A DNA stretch of 64,000 nucleotides from Flavobacteriaceae bacterium (GTDB lineage: Bacteria > Bacteroidota > Bacteroidia > Flavobacteriales > Flavobacteriaceae): contig CANLLR010000003.1 of the NCBI GenBank assembly GCA_947491985.1, positions 62,001 to 126,000 on the forward strand, given 5' to 3'. The notes under the pieces were generated by a model, which saw only the letters and a program-made list of their open reading frames with translations, was not told the origin of the DNA and searched no databases. This document shows, piece by piece, positions 35,789-44,028 of this stretch. The position numbers and the translations under genes were made by a program. Every line of letters starts with the position of its first letter. Within the stretch, counting starts at the first letter, position 1.

Positions 35789-36611
35789 TTATTAGTGATT
35801 TAGTTTCGTTTGCCAATTGTTTTTTATGAACAACTGCCGATATCAGGATGCTGATTTCATATAAAAGTAAAAGAGGTATGGCAACAATGGTTTGACTTAC
35901 TACATCTGGTGGAGTTACTATTGCGGCTAAAACTAATACCAAAACAATTGCATATCGTCTGTGATCTCTCAAAAATTTTGGAGTGACCAATCGCAACTTC
36001 GTTAAAAAATAAATGATAATGGGTAATTCAAAAAACAAACCACAAGCCACCACCGAGGTTTTTATCATACCGATATAGGATTGGACGTTGAATTCGTTTT
36101 TGATTTCTGGACTCACGGTAAACGTCGCAAAGAAATTAATTGACATCGGAACAATTACATAATATCCGAAAAGGACGCCTAAAAAGAATAAAAATGACGT
36201 TACAAACATAAATGATTTGGCATTTTTTTGTTCTTTTTCGTATAAAGCAGGTTTAATAAACTTCCAAAATTCCCATAAAATGTAAGGAAAAGCAACTATG
36301 AATCCGACCGTTATGCATGTCCAAATCAATAAGGAAACCTGGCCTTCAACATCGGTATTCTGAATCACAAAAGGCAATTCGGTAACACAAAAACTTTCAA
36401 CACCAATAGCTTTTGACAAATGACAGAAATACTGATAGGTTACAAAATTGGGGTCTTTCGGACCAAAAATAATATCATTAAAAATAATATCACTAAAGAA
36501 AAAAGCACCAATTGCCACAATTACAATTGCCAACGAACTTCGCACCAAAAGCCATCTCAGCTCTTCAAGGTGATCCATAAAAGACATTTCTTTTTTAACT
36601 TTCTTTGCCAT
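35781..36611 (-). CDS. tatC: Twin-arginine translocase subunit TatC
   Basis: The 276-residue protein has the TatC N-terminal signature FMDHLEELRWLLVRSS (residues 11-26), with the Glu needed to bind twin-arginine signals, and six membrane helices. A longer periplasmic loop (about 55-80, with two Cys) is seen in Bacteroidota TatC. It overlaps kdsD by one base (TAATG) and the CMD gene by 8. A possible client, the DUF1501 protein with an RR signal, lies at 61063-62229. Confidence 0.95.
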   Translation of the reverse strand: MAKKVKKEMSFMDHLEELRWLLVRSSLAIVIVAIGAFFFSDIIFNDIIFGPKDPNFVTYQYFCHLSKAIGVESFCVTELPFVIQNTDVEGQVSLLIWTCITVGFIVAFPYILWEFWKFIKPALYEKEQKNAKSFMFVTSFLFFLGVLFGYYVIVPMSINFFATFTVSPEIKNEFNVQSYIGMIKTSVVACGLFFELPIIIYFLTKLRLVTPKFLRDHRRYAIVLVLVLAAIVTPPDVVSQTIVAIPLLLLYEISILISAVVHKKQLANETKSLINE

Positions 36612-37576
36612 TATACGATGCCTTCTTTTAAAATGTCATGCAAATGAAGAACACCTTGGTATTTTTCATTTTCCAGCACAACGAGTTGCGTAATGGCATA
36701 ATGCTCTAAAATATTTAATGCATCGCTTACCAATTCTGACGATTGTATCATTTTTGGATTCACCGTCATGATGTCTTTTGCGGTCAAGCCGGATATCGTT
36801 TCGGTTTTGTTTAGCATTCTACGAATGTCTCCATCGGTAATGATACCGATAACTTTATCATTTTCCATTACAGCTGTTACTCCCAAACGCTTCTCCGATA
36901 TTTCAACAATTACATTTTTGATACTCGAATCGGAGGTAACCATTGGTTTGTGCGTCGTATCGAGCATGTCTCTTACACGTAACAGTAATTTTTTACCCAA
37001 AGCGCCACCTGGATGGTAATTGGCAAAATCGGCACTGGTAAAATTGCGCATTTCCATTAAGCAAACCGCAATTGCATCGCCCATAACCAATTGGGCTGTG
37101 GTGCTATTGGTTGGCGCTAAATTGTTTGGACAGGCTTCGCTTTCCACGTAAGTGTTCAATACAAAATCGGCTTCAACACCCAAAAATGAAGTAACATTAC
37201 CTGTTATGGCGATCAATTTGTTTCCGAAGCGTTTTAATAAAGGGACTAATATTTTTATTTCGGGACTGTTGCCGCTTTTGGATATGCAAATCACCACATC
37301 GTCTTTTTGTACCATTCCCAAATCGCCGTGAATGGCTTCGGAGGCATGTAAGAAAAGCGATGGAGTTCCTGTAGAATTCAACGTAGCTACAATCTTTTGT
37401 GCGATGATAGCACTTTTTCCAATACCAGTAATAATTAGCCTTCCTTTTGCCTTATAGATGAGCTCAACTGAAGCTACAAAATCAGCATCAATAAAATCAG
37501 ACAGTTTAGCAATCGACTGACTTTCGGATGTTATGGTCTTTTTGGCGGAAGCAATTATAGATTCTTTTGTTATCAA
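36611..37576 (-). CDS. kdsD: Arabinose-5-phosphate isomerase (KdsD/KpsF/GutQ family)
   Basis: The 321-residue protein has an N-terminal SIS sugar-isomerase domain (GRLIITGIGKSAIIAQKIVATL near 45-66; CISKSGNSPEI near 97-107; HPGGALGKKL near 190) and two CBS domains at about 205-260 and 268-320. This is the standard KdsD layout; the enzyme converts ribulose-5-phosphate to arabinose-5-phosphate, the first step of KDO synthesis. A TAaaTTTG box lies 56 bases upstream. It is divergent from recQ. Confidence 0.93.
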   Translation of the reverse strand: MITKESIIASAKKTITSESQSIAKLSDFIDADFVASVELIYKAKGRLIITGIGKSAIIAQKIVATLNSTGTPSLFLHASEAIHGDLGMVQKDDVVICISKSGNSPEIKILVPLLKRFGNKLIAITGNVTSFLGVEADFVLNTYVESEACPNNLAPTNSTTAQLVMGDAIAVCLMEMRNFTSADFANYHPGGALGKKLLLRVRDMLDTTHKPMVTSDSSIKNVIVEISEKRLGVTAVMENDKVIGIITDGDIRRMLNKTETISGLTAKDIMTVNPKMIQSSELVSDALNILEHYAITQLVVLENEKYQGVLHLHDILKEGIV

Positions 37577-37631
37577 AATAGAATTTGTATAAAATTTGTA
37601 TTAATAAAAGAAAGTTGTATATTTATAGTTG

Positions 37632-37639
37632 CAAATTTA
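37632..37639 (-). promoter_or_regulatory. Promoter -7 box (TAaaTTTG) for kdsD-tatC
   Basis: The minus strand reads TAAATTTG, giving a leader of about 50 nt before the kdsD ATG. No equally good box was seen for the divergent recQ; TATAGTTG near 37624 is one base off. Confidence 0.5.
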
Positions 37640-37663
37640 TGTAAAAATACCATTACAGTTAGA

Positions 37664-39859
37664 ATGAATTTAAACGAAATTGACATACACAAAGAATTAA
37701 AAAAATATTTTGGCTTTAACCAGTTCAAAGGATTACAAGAACAAGTCATAAAAAGCATATTAGCACAAAACAACACTTTTGTTATCATGCCAACAGGCGG
37801 AGGAAAATCACTTTGCTACCAATTGCCTGCATTGATTCAAGAAGGAACTGCAATTGTAGTTTCACCTTTGATTGCATTAATGAAAAATCAAGTGGATGCC
37901 ATTCGCGGTGTTTCCTCTGAAAATGGCATTGCACACGTATTGAATTCGTCACTGACCAAAACAGAAATCAATCAAGTTAAAAAAGACATCACGTCTGGAA
38001 TCACCAAATTATTATATGTAGCACCTGAATCGCTAACCAAAGAGGAGTACGTTGAGTTTTTACAAAGCGTGCCGATTTCTTTTGTAGCCATTGATGAAGC
38101 GCATTGTATTTCTGAGTGGGGACATGATTTCAGGCCCGAATACCGCAATTTACGATCAATTATCAAATTAATAGGAAATGTTCCTATAATAGGGTTGACA
38201 GCAACGGCAACGCCGAAAGTGCAAGAAGACATTCTGAAAAATTTAGACATGTCAGACGCTACCACTTTTAAAGCTTCGTTTAACCGTCCGAATTTGTTTT
38301 ATGAAGTGCGTACCAAAACCAAAAATATCGAATCGGACATCATTCGTTTTATCAAACAAAACAAAGGGAAATCGGGCATTATCTATTGTTTGAGTCGCAA
38401 AAAAGTGGAAGCCATTGCAGAAGTACTGCAAGTCAATGGCATTAGTGCTGTTCCGTATCACGCAGGCTTAGATGCTAAAACACGCGCCAAACACCAAGAC
38501 ATGTTTTTGATGGAAGATGTTGAGGTTGTGGTGGCCACAATCGCTTTCGGAATGGGAATTGATAAACCCGATGTGCGTTTTGTAATTCATCACGACATTC
38601 CAAAATCGCTCGAAAGTTACTACCAAGAAACGGGGCGTGGCGGACGTGATGGCGGTGAAGGACATTGTTTGGCGTATTATTCCTATAAAGATGTAGAGAA
38701 ATTAGAAAAATTCATGTCTGGGAAACCCGTTGCCGAACAAGAAATCGGTTATGCGTTGTTGCAAGAAGTGGTGGCCTACGCCGAAACTTCAATGTCTAGA
38801 CGTAAATTTTTATTGCATTATTTTGGTGAAGAATTCGACAGCGAAACAGGCGATGGCGCCGATATGGACGACAACGTTCGCAATCCGAAAGTCAAAGTGG
38901 AAGCCAAAGACAACGTCAAAAAATTATTAGAAGTGGTGCGCGACACCAAAAATTTATACAAATCCAAAGAAATAGTATTTACCTTAATTGGTCGTGTCAA
39001 TGCTACTATAAAAGCACACCGAACGGATACACAACAATTTTTCGGTTACGGAAAAGATCAAGAAGAACGCTATTGGATGGCATTAATTCGCCAAGTTTTA
39101 GTCGATGGTTTATTATCAAAAGACATCGAAACCTACGGAATTTTGAAAGTAGCAGAAAAAGGATTGACGTTTATTAAAAATCCAGTTTCATTTCTAATGT
39201 CAGAAGACCACGAATACAACGAGGTAGAAGACGATGCCATTGTAACTGCAGCCAAATCTACAGGAACTGCAGACGAAGCCTTGATGGCGATGTTGCGTGA
39301 TTTGCGTAAAAAAGTAGCGAAAAAATTGGGTGTTCCTCCTTTTGTTGTGTTTCAAGATCCATCATTAGAAGATATGGCTTTGAAATACCCAATAACCATT
39401 GATGAATTGACCAATATTCATGGAGTAGGAGAAGGGAAAGCCAAAAAATACGGTAAAGATTTTATTGAACTCATTAGCCGCTATGCAGAAGACAACGATA
39501 TTGTTCGTCCGGATGATTTGGTAGTAAAATCGACTGGAGCCAATTCGGCCAACAAATTGTACATTATTCAAAACATAGATCGAAAATTATCACTCGATGA
39601 TATCGCTTCCGCCAAAGGAATGAACATGGATGCATTGCTCAAAGAAATGGAGCAAATTGTGTATTCTGGAACCAAACTAAACATCAAATATTGGATTGAC
39701 GAAATGCTCGATGATGACCAACAAGAAGAAATTCACGACTATTTCATGGATTCAGAAACCGATAAAATTGAAGATGCGCTAAAAGAATTCGATGGCGATT
39801 ACGACATAGACGAATTACGCTTGATGCGGATTAAGTTTATTAGTGAAGTGGCGAATTAG
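37664..39859 (+). CDS. recQ: ATP-dependent DNA helicase RecQ
   Basis: The 731-residue protein has helicase motif I MPTGGGKS, motif II IDEAH with the RecQ aromatic loop (ISEWGHDFRPEY), motif VI QETGRGGRDG, a wing/RQC region and an HRDC-like domain near residues 575-620 (DPSLEDMALKYPITIDELTNI). It unwinds recombination and fork intermediates. The RecQ zinc-binding cysteines are not there: residues near 377-380 read SMSRRKF where CRR is usual, and near 400-409 DMDDNVRNPK replaces CDNC. The C-terminal tail (about 630-731) is acidic. Confidence 0.94.
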   Translation: MNLNEIDIHKELKKYFGFNQFKGLQEQVIKSILAQNNTFVIMPTGGGKSLCYQLPALIQEGTAIVVSPLIALMKNQVDAIRGVSSENGIAHVLNSSLTKTEINQVKKDITSGITKLLYVAPESLTKEEYVEFLQSVPISFVAIDEAHCISEWGHDFRPEYRNLRSIIKLIGNVPIIGLTATATPKVQEDILKNLDMSDATTFKASFNRPNLFYEVRTKTKNIESDIIRFIKQNKGKSGIIYCLSRKKVEAIAEVLQVNGISAVPYHAGLDAKTRAKHQDMFLMEDVEVVVATIAFGMGIDKPDVRFVIHHDIPKSLESYYQETGRGGRDGGEGHCLAYYSYKDVEKLEKFMSGKPVAEQEIGYALLQEVVAYAETSMSRRKFLLHYFGEEFDSETGDGADMDDNVRNPKVKVEAKDNVKKLLEVVRDTKNLYKSKEIVFTLIGRVNATIKAHRTDTQQFFGYGKDQEERYWMALIRQVLVDGLLSKDIETYGILKVAEKGLTFIKNPVSFLMSEDHEYNEVEDDAIVTAAKSTGTADEALMAMLRDLRKKVAKKLGVPPFVVFQDPSLEDMALKYPITIDELTNIHGVGEGKAKKYGKDFIELISRYAEDNDIVRPDDLVVKSTGANSANKLYIIQNIDRKLSLDDIASAKGMNMDALLKEMEQIVYSGTKLNIKYWIDEMLDDDQQEEIHDYFMDSETDKIEDALKEFDGDYDIDELRLMRIKFISEVAN

Positions 39860-39926
39860 TGTTCAGTAAACAGTTTTTGGTAATCAGTGTTTTGTATTCA
39901 GAACTACGAACTACGAACTGAACACT
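39858..39926 (+). repeat. Inverted repeat downstream of recQ
   Basis: AGTGTTCAGT (39858-39867) is the exact reverse complement of ACTGAACACT (39917-39926). Between and after them are degenerate short motifs (ACTACGAA twice, ACTGAC/ACTGACC). It begins at the recQ stop codon. It might form a long stem or be a relic of a repeat. Confidence 0.65.
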
Positions 39927-39928
39927 GA

Positions 39929-40171
39929 CTACTGACCACTGTAAACCTCTCCCCGATGTGGCTTCAAAGCGTCACGAACCTCTATCATGTTTTCATCCGT
40001 CACGACCATAAAAGCAATGGAGTAAAGCTCGTTCTTGATTTCAAATCCGGTGATGTTTATAGGGAATTTTTCCATCGCAATGTATTCTTTCAAATGAATT
40101 TCATGATGTTCCGCTGTTTTTGCAGCTGCCTCTCCGCGAAAATCCCAAATCAGTTTTATTTTTCTAGACAT
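39929..40171 (-). CDS. Small conserved protein of unknown function
   Basis: The 80-residue protein (MSRKIKLIWDFRGEAAAKTA...) is soluble, with His-rich stretch AEHHEIHLKEY (20-30) and a predicted alpha-beta mix. It has its own TAtaTTTG box 18 bases upstream and is separated from neighbours, so it is expressed singly. It looks like a genus- or family-conserved protein, but no domain was recognised. The plus-strand open frame over it is less convincing. Confidence 0.7.
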   Translation of the reverse strand: MSRKIKLIWDFRGEAAAKTAEHHEIHLKEYIAMEKFPINITGFEIKNELYSIAFMVVTDENMIEVRDALKPHRGEVYSGQ

Positions 40172-40188
40172 AATGAGCTAATAAAGTT

Positions 40189-40196
40189 CAAATATA
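40189..40196 (-). promoter_or_regulatory. Promoter -7 box (TAtaTTTG) for the 80-residue protein
   Basis: The minus strand reads TATATTTG, 18 bases before the ATG at 40171. Confidence 0.5.
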
Positions 40197-40285
40197 AGGT
40201 AATAGTATTTAATTCTTTTTAGACAACACAGATTTGAAAAATTTCTAAAATTTTTAAAATCCGTTCAATCTGTGTTCCTTTTCAT

Positions 40286-40293
40286 TAAATTTG
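40286..40293 (+). promoter_or_regulatory. Promoter -7 box (TAaaTTTG) for the DUF2891 gene
   Basis: TAAATTTG lies 15 bases before the ATG at 40308. Since it falls inside the longer open frame that starts at 40272, it decides in favour of the 40308 start. Confidence 0.55.
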
Positions 40294-40307
40294 AAAAACT
40301 CTTAATC

Positions 40308-41360
40308 ATGAAATACATCTATTATTTCCTTCTGTTACTTTCAATAACCTCGTTTTCACAACAATTATCACTCGAAAGCGCCAACCACCTCGCCACACTT
40401 CCCATAAAATGCCTCCAACAAGAATACCCCAATAAACTCGGTCAAATGCTCATCGACAGCACCGAAATTCAATCGCCAAAAAAACTACATCCTTCTTTTT
40501 ATGGCTGTTTCGACTGGCATTCGTCGGTTCACGGCCATTGGAGTTTGGTGTATTTACTAAAGAACTATCCGAAATTAGCAAATCGCGATGAAATCATAAA
40601 AAAGCTTAACACCAACTTATCAGCTGCCAACATCCAAAACGAAATCGATTACCTAAACAAAAAACATGAAAAATCGTTCGAACGCACCTATGGCTGGAAT
40701 TGGCTCCTAAAACTCCAGCTCGAACTCGACACGTACAACGAACCGTTTGCACAACAGTTGGCGCAAAATCTCAAGCCATTGTCCAACATTATTATCGAAC
40801 GATACATCGAATTCTTGCCGAAATTATTATATCCAGTTCGCGCCGGAACGCACAATAATTCGGCATTCGGACTCACCTATGCTTGGGATTTTGCCATGTA
40901 TTCGAAAAATACCAACTTTCAAAACAATATCAAAGCCAACGCCATCCGATTGTTTCAAAATGACCAAAATTGCCCCTTCAATTGGGAGCCGAGCGGCACC
41001 GATTTCTTGTCGCCTTGCCTTGAAGAAATCGGTATCATGCAACGCATTCTTCCAAAAAAAGAGTTCCTACTTTGGCTAAAAAAATTCGCGCCATCACTTT
41101 TTACCACAAGATTTACGTGGCAAGTCGCCAAAGTTTCCGACCGAACCGATGGGCATTTGGTGCATCTCGACGGACTCAATTTTAGTCGCGCGTGGAATTT
41201 CTACTACTTAATCAAACAGTATCCAAAGGAATTCGGTCATTTAAAACCGTTGGCCGATTATCACCTAAACTTCTCGTTGCCTTCAGTAGTCGATGGCAAT
41301 TACGAAGGCGAACATTGGCTGGCCTCTTTCGCTTTGCGTGCTTTTGAAGAGCGAAAGTAG
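40308..41360 (+). CDS. DUF2891-family exported protein
   Basis: The ATG at 40308 gives a signal peptide (MKYIYYFLLLLSITSFSQ) and a mature protein of about 330 residues. HPSFYGCFDWHSSVHGHWSLV and THNNSAFGLTYAWDFA, TDFLSPCLEE and GNYEGEHWLASFA match DUF2891, an all-alpha family resembling glycoside-processing (alpha/alpha)6 barrels. Conserved His, Asp and Glu residues suggest an enzyme, but no activity is known to me. It is encoded alone, with higher GC than its surroundings. Confidence 0.82.
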   Translation: MKYIYYFLLLLSITSFSQQLSLESANHLATLPIKCLQQEYPNKLGQMLIDSTEIQSPKKLHPSFYGCFDWHSSVHGHWSLVYLLKNYPKLANRDEIIKKLNTNLSAANIQNEIDYLNKKHEKSFERTYGWNWLLKLQLELDTYNEPFAQQLAQNLKPLSNIIIERYIEFLPKLLYPVRAGTHNNSAFGLTYAWDFAMYSKNTNFQNNIKANAIRLFQNDQNCPFNWEPSGTDFLSPCLEEIGIMQRILPKKEFLLWLKKFAPSLFTTRFTWQVAKVSDRTDGHLVHLDGLNFSRAWNFYYLIKQYPKEFGHLKPLADYHLNFSLPSVVDGNYEGEHWLASFALRAFEERK

Positions 41361-41380
41361 TAATTATTTGTGCAACTTTA

Positions 41381-41530
41381 GGGCTATACGCTGCAAGTCC
41401 TCGTTCAAAAAACCCTTTTTATACACCAAAAACCAGCTTCCGTTGGTCGCTTTTTTTGGCGTTAAAAAGTAGCTTTTTCAAACTGCGGGCTTTTCGCTGC
41501 ACACGAGCGTAGCGAACTGACGAAGTAATC
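41381..41530 (+). repeat. Repeat-like intergenic region with a 15-bp direct repeat
   Basis: The 260-base gap from 41361 to 41620 holds no gene. GGGCTATACGCTGCA (41381-41395) recurs as GGGCTTTTCGCTGCA (41487-41501), 13 of 15 identical. The region is richer in GC than typical intergenic DNA here and includes a short G-rich/C-rich patch (GAGCGTAGCGAAC). It looks like a decayed interspersed repeat of the kind seen in Flavobacterium intergenic DNA; that is an inference. Confidence 0.5.
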
Positions 41531-41585
41531 CCGGTTGCACTGCTGAATTTAAAACAGAATCCTTTCTTTTTTTAACAAATATGTT

Positions 41586-41616
41586 TTGTCAAAATCCTAT
41601 TAAAGCAGTACTTTTG
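41586..41616 (+). promoter_or_regulatory. Promoter (TTG-N20-TActTTTG) for the putative copper operon
   Basis: TTG at 41586-41588 and TACTTTTG at 41609-41616 are separated by 20 bases, a good Bacteroidota -33/-7 pair. The box ends only four bases before the GTG start at 41621, so the mRNA is probably leaderless. Confidence 0.65.
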
Positions 41617-41620
41617 CAAC

Positions 41621-41992
41621 GTGAAAAAAGCATTATTTATACTCACTTTTTTTATGGTATTCAAATCGCTGTTACCAGTGGTTGAGTATGTGGTTAATTA
41701 CGAGTACATTTCAAAAGTGCTTTGCGTTAACAAAGCAAAACCCGAATTGCAATGTAATGGTAAATGTCATTTAATGAAAGAACTTGCCAAAGCTTCTGAA
41801 AATGAAAAACCAATTACCGACAAAAGAATCGTAGTCAAAGATCTAGAAGTTTTGTTTTTTCAAGAAATCAAAACCATTGCCTTTTCGAAAATTCCAACGC
41901 ATACAAAACCAGCCTTAAATGCTAAGTATTCTAATTTATATACTTCTTTAAATTCGGGCAAGGCGTTTCATCCACCAACCTATATTTCTTAA
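41621..41992 (+). CDS. Small exported Cys-containing protein, first gene of the MbnP/MbnH operon
   Basis: The 123-residue protein starts with GTG and has an N-terminal hydrophobic segment (MKKALFILTFFMVFKSLLPVV) that is a signal peptide or anchor. Cys35, Cys45 and Cys49 with His50 (VLCVNKAKPELQCNGKCHL) form a compact C-x9-C-x3-CH motif, suitable for a metal or disulfide. The rest is polar. No named family was recognised. Its position 127 bases before an MbnP gene suggests a role in copper handling at the envelope; this is inferred. Confidence 0.72.
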   Translation: MKKALFILTFFMVFKSLLPVVEYVVNYEYISKVLCVNKAKPELQCNGKCHLMKELAKASENEKPITDKRIVVKDLEVLFFQEIKTIAFSKIPTHTKPALNAKYSNLYTSLNSGKAFHPPTYIS

Positions 41993-42000
41993 AGTTTTTT

Positions 42001-42087
42001 GCACGCTTATCGTGCGTTTACGGTTTCAATTTTTTGGAATCGAACGAATCTATGTTCAAAAATGGTTTGAAGTGTTGTACTTCAAAC
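42001..42087 (+). promoter_or_regulatory. Two hairpins in the mbnP leader
   Basis: A 5-bp GC-rich stem (GCACG at 42001-42005 with CGTGC at 42011-42015) and a perfect 9-bp stem (GTTTGAAGT at 42065-42073 with ACTTCAAAC at 42079-42087, 5-base loop) lie in the 127-base gap. Neither has a T-run directly after it, so they are more likely regulatory or stabilising than terminators. Confidence 0.5.
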
Positions 42088-42119
42088 AAATTTCCTATTC
42101 ACTTTAAAAAATATAAAAA

Positions 42120-42926
42120 ATGAAATTTCAATTAAAAAATATACTTGCTGTAGTGGCACTAACGTTTGCATTTGCTTCTTGTTCTAACGACGATGAAACT
42201 GTCGAAACCATTACAGGCCAAGGTCGTTTGGCGGTCGAATTTGACAATGTTTTTGGTAGCGCTAATTTAATTCTGAATTCGCAAGCCAACGTAACCTCAC
42301 AAGGCGAAACATTGAATGTTTCTGACGTAAAATACATTATTAGTAATATCGTTTTAACCAAAGAAGACGGAACTACTTTTGTTTATCCAAAAGAACAAAG
42401 CTACTTTATCGTTAGTGAAGCCAATGCCGCATCACATGTTTTAGAGTTAGAAAATGTTCCAGCAGGTAACTATACCGGAATCCAATTCGGAATCGGTGTA
42501 GACGAACAACAATACAATTTAGGACAAACCGTACAAGGTGATTTCTTTGCAGCAGCTCAAAATGAAGACATGGCTTGGTCGTGGAGCGCAGGATACAAAC
42601 ACGTACTTTTTGAAGGAATGTTTACCTCTTCAACCGTAACAACACCCACCATTTTTATGGTGCATACGGGTAAATCGGGAGCCAATTACAACTACAACAG
42701 TGTGAATATCGCGTTTCCTGATAAAGCGTTGGTTAGAACAAACATTACTCCTGATGTTCATATTTTAGCCGATGTAGCCAAAATTATTGACGGAACGAAC
42801 AAAGTTAAATTAACTGACAACAACATGGGTGGTATGGGAGCTATGATTATGAGTGGAGCCAACTTGCCTTTAATCACAGCCAACTTGTCTGCAATGTTCA
42901 ACGTAGATCACGTTCATAACGACTAA
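42120..42926 (+). CDS. mbnP: MbnP-family copper-binding lipoprotein
   Basis: The 268-residue protein has a lipoprotein signal with FASC (Cys21). GRLAVEFDNVFGSANL, LNVSDVKYIISNIVLTKEDG and MAWSWSAGYKHVLFEG (151-166, with Trp153 and Trp155) match the MbnP family (periplasmic partner of methanobactin-type copper systems). MbnP binds Cu(I) after its partner MbnH oxidises a tryptophan to kynurenine. A Met/His-rich C-terminal end (NMGGMGAMIMSG, DHVHND) could bind copper too. It is followed by a strong terminator-like hairpin and then mbnH. Confidence 0.85.
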   Translation: MKFQLKNILAVVALTFAFASCSNDDETVETITGQGRLAVEFDNVFGSANLILNSQANVTSQGETLNVSDVKYIISNIVLTKEDGTTFVYPKEQSYFIVSEANAASHVLELENVPAGNYTGIQFGIGVDEQQYNLGQTVQGDFFAAAQNEDMAWSWSAGYKHVLFEGMFTSSTVTTPTIFMVHTGKSGANYNYNSVNIAFPDKALVRTNITPDVHILADVAKIIDGTNKVKLTDNNMGGMGAMIMSGANLPLITANLSAMFNVDHVHND

Positions 42927-42933
42927 TAGTAAT

Positions 42934-42969
42934 AAAAAAGGAGTTGGCAGTTGTGTCAACTCCTTTTTA
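42934..42969 (+). terminator. Hairpin terminator/attenuator between mbnP and mbnH
   Basis: AAAAAGGAGTTG (42935-42946) pairs with CAACTCCTTTTT (42957-42968) with GCA/TGT extending the stem and a short loop, followed by A/T-rich sequence. It should reduce read-through into mbnH so that more mbnP than mbnH is made. It also overlaps the TTG at 42951, which rules that out as the mbnH start. Confidence 0.8.
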
Positions 42970-42983
42970 TAAAAACATTTCAA

Positions 42984-44024
42984 ATGAAAACAAACTATAA
43001 AGTGTTGTTCATTTTGCCTTTGCTATGGAGTTGTTCCAACGATACTCAAGAGGAATACAAAGACATTCCGATTGCTTTTGAAGTACCAAGTAATTTTCCG
43101 CCTTTGGCTTATGACCTTGAGAATAATCCAATAACTGAAAAAGGATTCGAATTAGGAAAAAAACTTTTTTACGACGGTCGGTTGTCTTCTGACGGCACCA
43201 TTTCATGCGGATTTTGTCACGAACAACAATACGCGTTTACGCATCATGGTCATACTGTAAGTCACGGTATAAACGGTTTGTCTGGAACCAGAAACTCTCC
43301 ATCCATACAAAATTTAGCATTTCAAAATACATTCATGTACGATGGCGCTACCGAACATTTAAATTTGCAACCCATCATTCCCATTACAAGTGAAGTTGAA
43401 ATGGATGGTAATTTTTCACAAATAGTAGCGATAATGAATGCCGACGCCGAGTACAAACGACTTTTCGGACTGGCCTTTCCCGGAAAACCTATCAATACCG
43501 AAAACATGCTCAAAGCAATGGGACAATTCATGGCCATGGTTACGTCGTCCAATTCGCGTTTTGATAAATTCCGCAGAAACGAAACAGGTGGCGCTTTATC
43601 ATCAACCGAACTCGAAGGCTATGCACTTTTCAATCAAAAATGTGCAAATTGTCATGTCACCGATTTGTTTACCGATCATGCGTTTCGAAATAATGGTTTG
43701 GCTGTAAATTCTTTAGTAGATGATGTTGGTCGTTACCGGGTTACCTTAGTAGATGCTGACAAATACAAGTTCAAAGTGCCCAGTTTGCGCAACGTAGAAA
43801 AAACAAAACCTTACATGCACGACGGACGATTTTTAACATTGGATGCCGTTTTAGATCACTACGCTAGTGGCGTTGTCAATTCGCCAACATTGGATCAAAG
43901 TCTCAACAACAACGGAACTTTAGGAATACCGCTAACCGCCTTAGAAAAGACAAAAATTATTGCTTTTCTAAAAACACTAACCGATTATCAATATCTCACT
44001 GATATCCGATTTTCTGAATTGTAA
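42984..44024 (+). CDS. mbnH: MbnH-type di-haem cytochrome c peroxidase lipoprotein
   Basis: The ATG at 42984 gives a lipoprotein signal (LLWSC, Cys17). The 346-residue protein has two c-type haem motifs, CGFCH (75-79) and CANCH (220-224), in the cytochrome c peroxidase fold, with GTRNSPSIQNLAF, FMYDGATEHLNLQ and MHDGRF typical of the MbnH/MauG-like branch. MbnH uses peroxide-level oxidation to convert a Trp of MbnP to kynurenine. It lies right after mbnP and four bases before a barrel gene. Confidence 0.88.
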   Translation: MKTNYKVLFILPLLWSCSNDTQEEYKDIPIAFEVPSNFPPLAYDLENNPITEKGFELGKKLFYDGRLSSDGTISCGFCHEQQYAFTHHGHTVSHGINGLSGTRNSPSIQNLAFQNTFMYDGATEHLNLQPIIPITSEVEMDGNFSQIVAIMNADAEYKRLFGLAFPGKPINTENMLKAMGQFMAMVTSSNSRFDKFRRNETGGALSSTELEGYALFNQKCANCHVTDLFTDHAFRNNGLAVNSLVDDVGRYRVTLVDADKYKFKVPSLRNVEKTKPYMHDGRFLTLDAVLDHYASGVVNSPTLDQSLNNNGTLGIPLTALEKTKIIAFLKTLTDYQYLTDIRFSEL

Positions 44025-44028
44025 CGAA

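Noticed and set aside
40272..40307. Upstream start for the DUF2891 protein
   Set aside because: The region contains a TAaaTTTG promoter box and would place 12 residues before a perfect signal peptide.
42951..42983. TTG start for MbnH
   Set aside because: It lies in the loop and stem of the mbnP terminator hairpin, and the lipoprotein signal only makes sense from ATG 42984.
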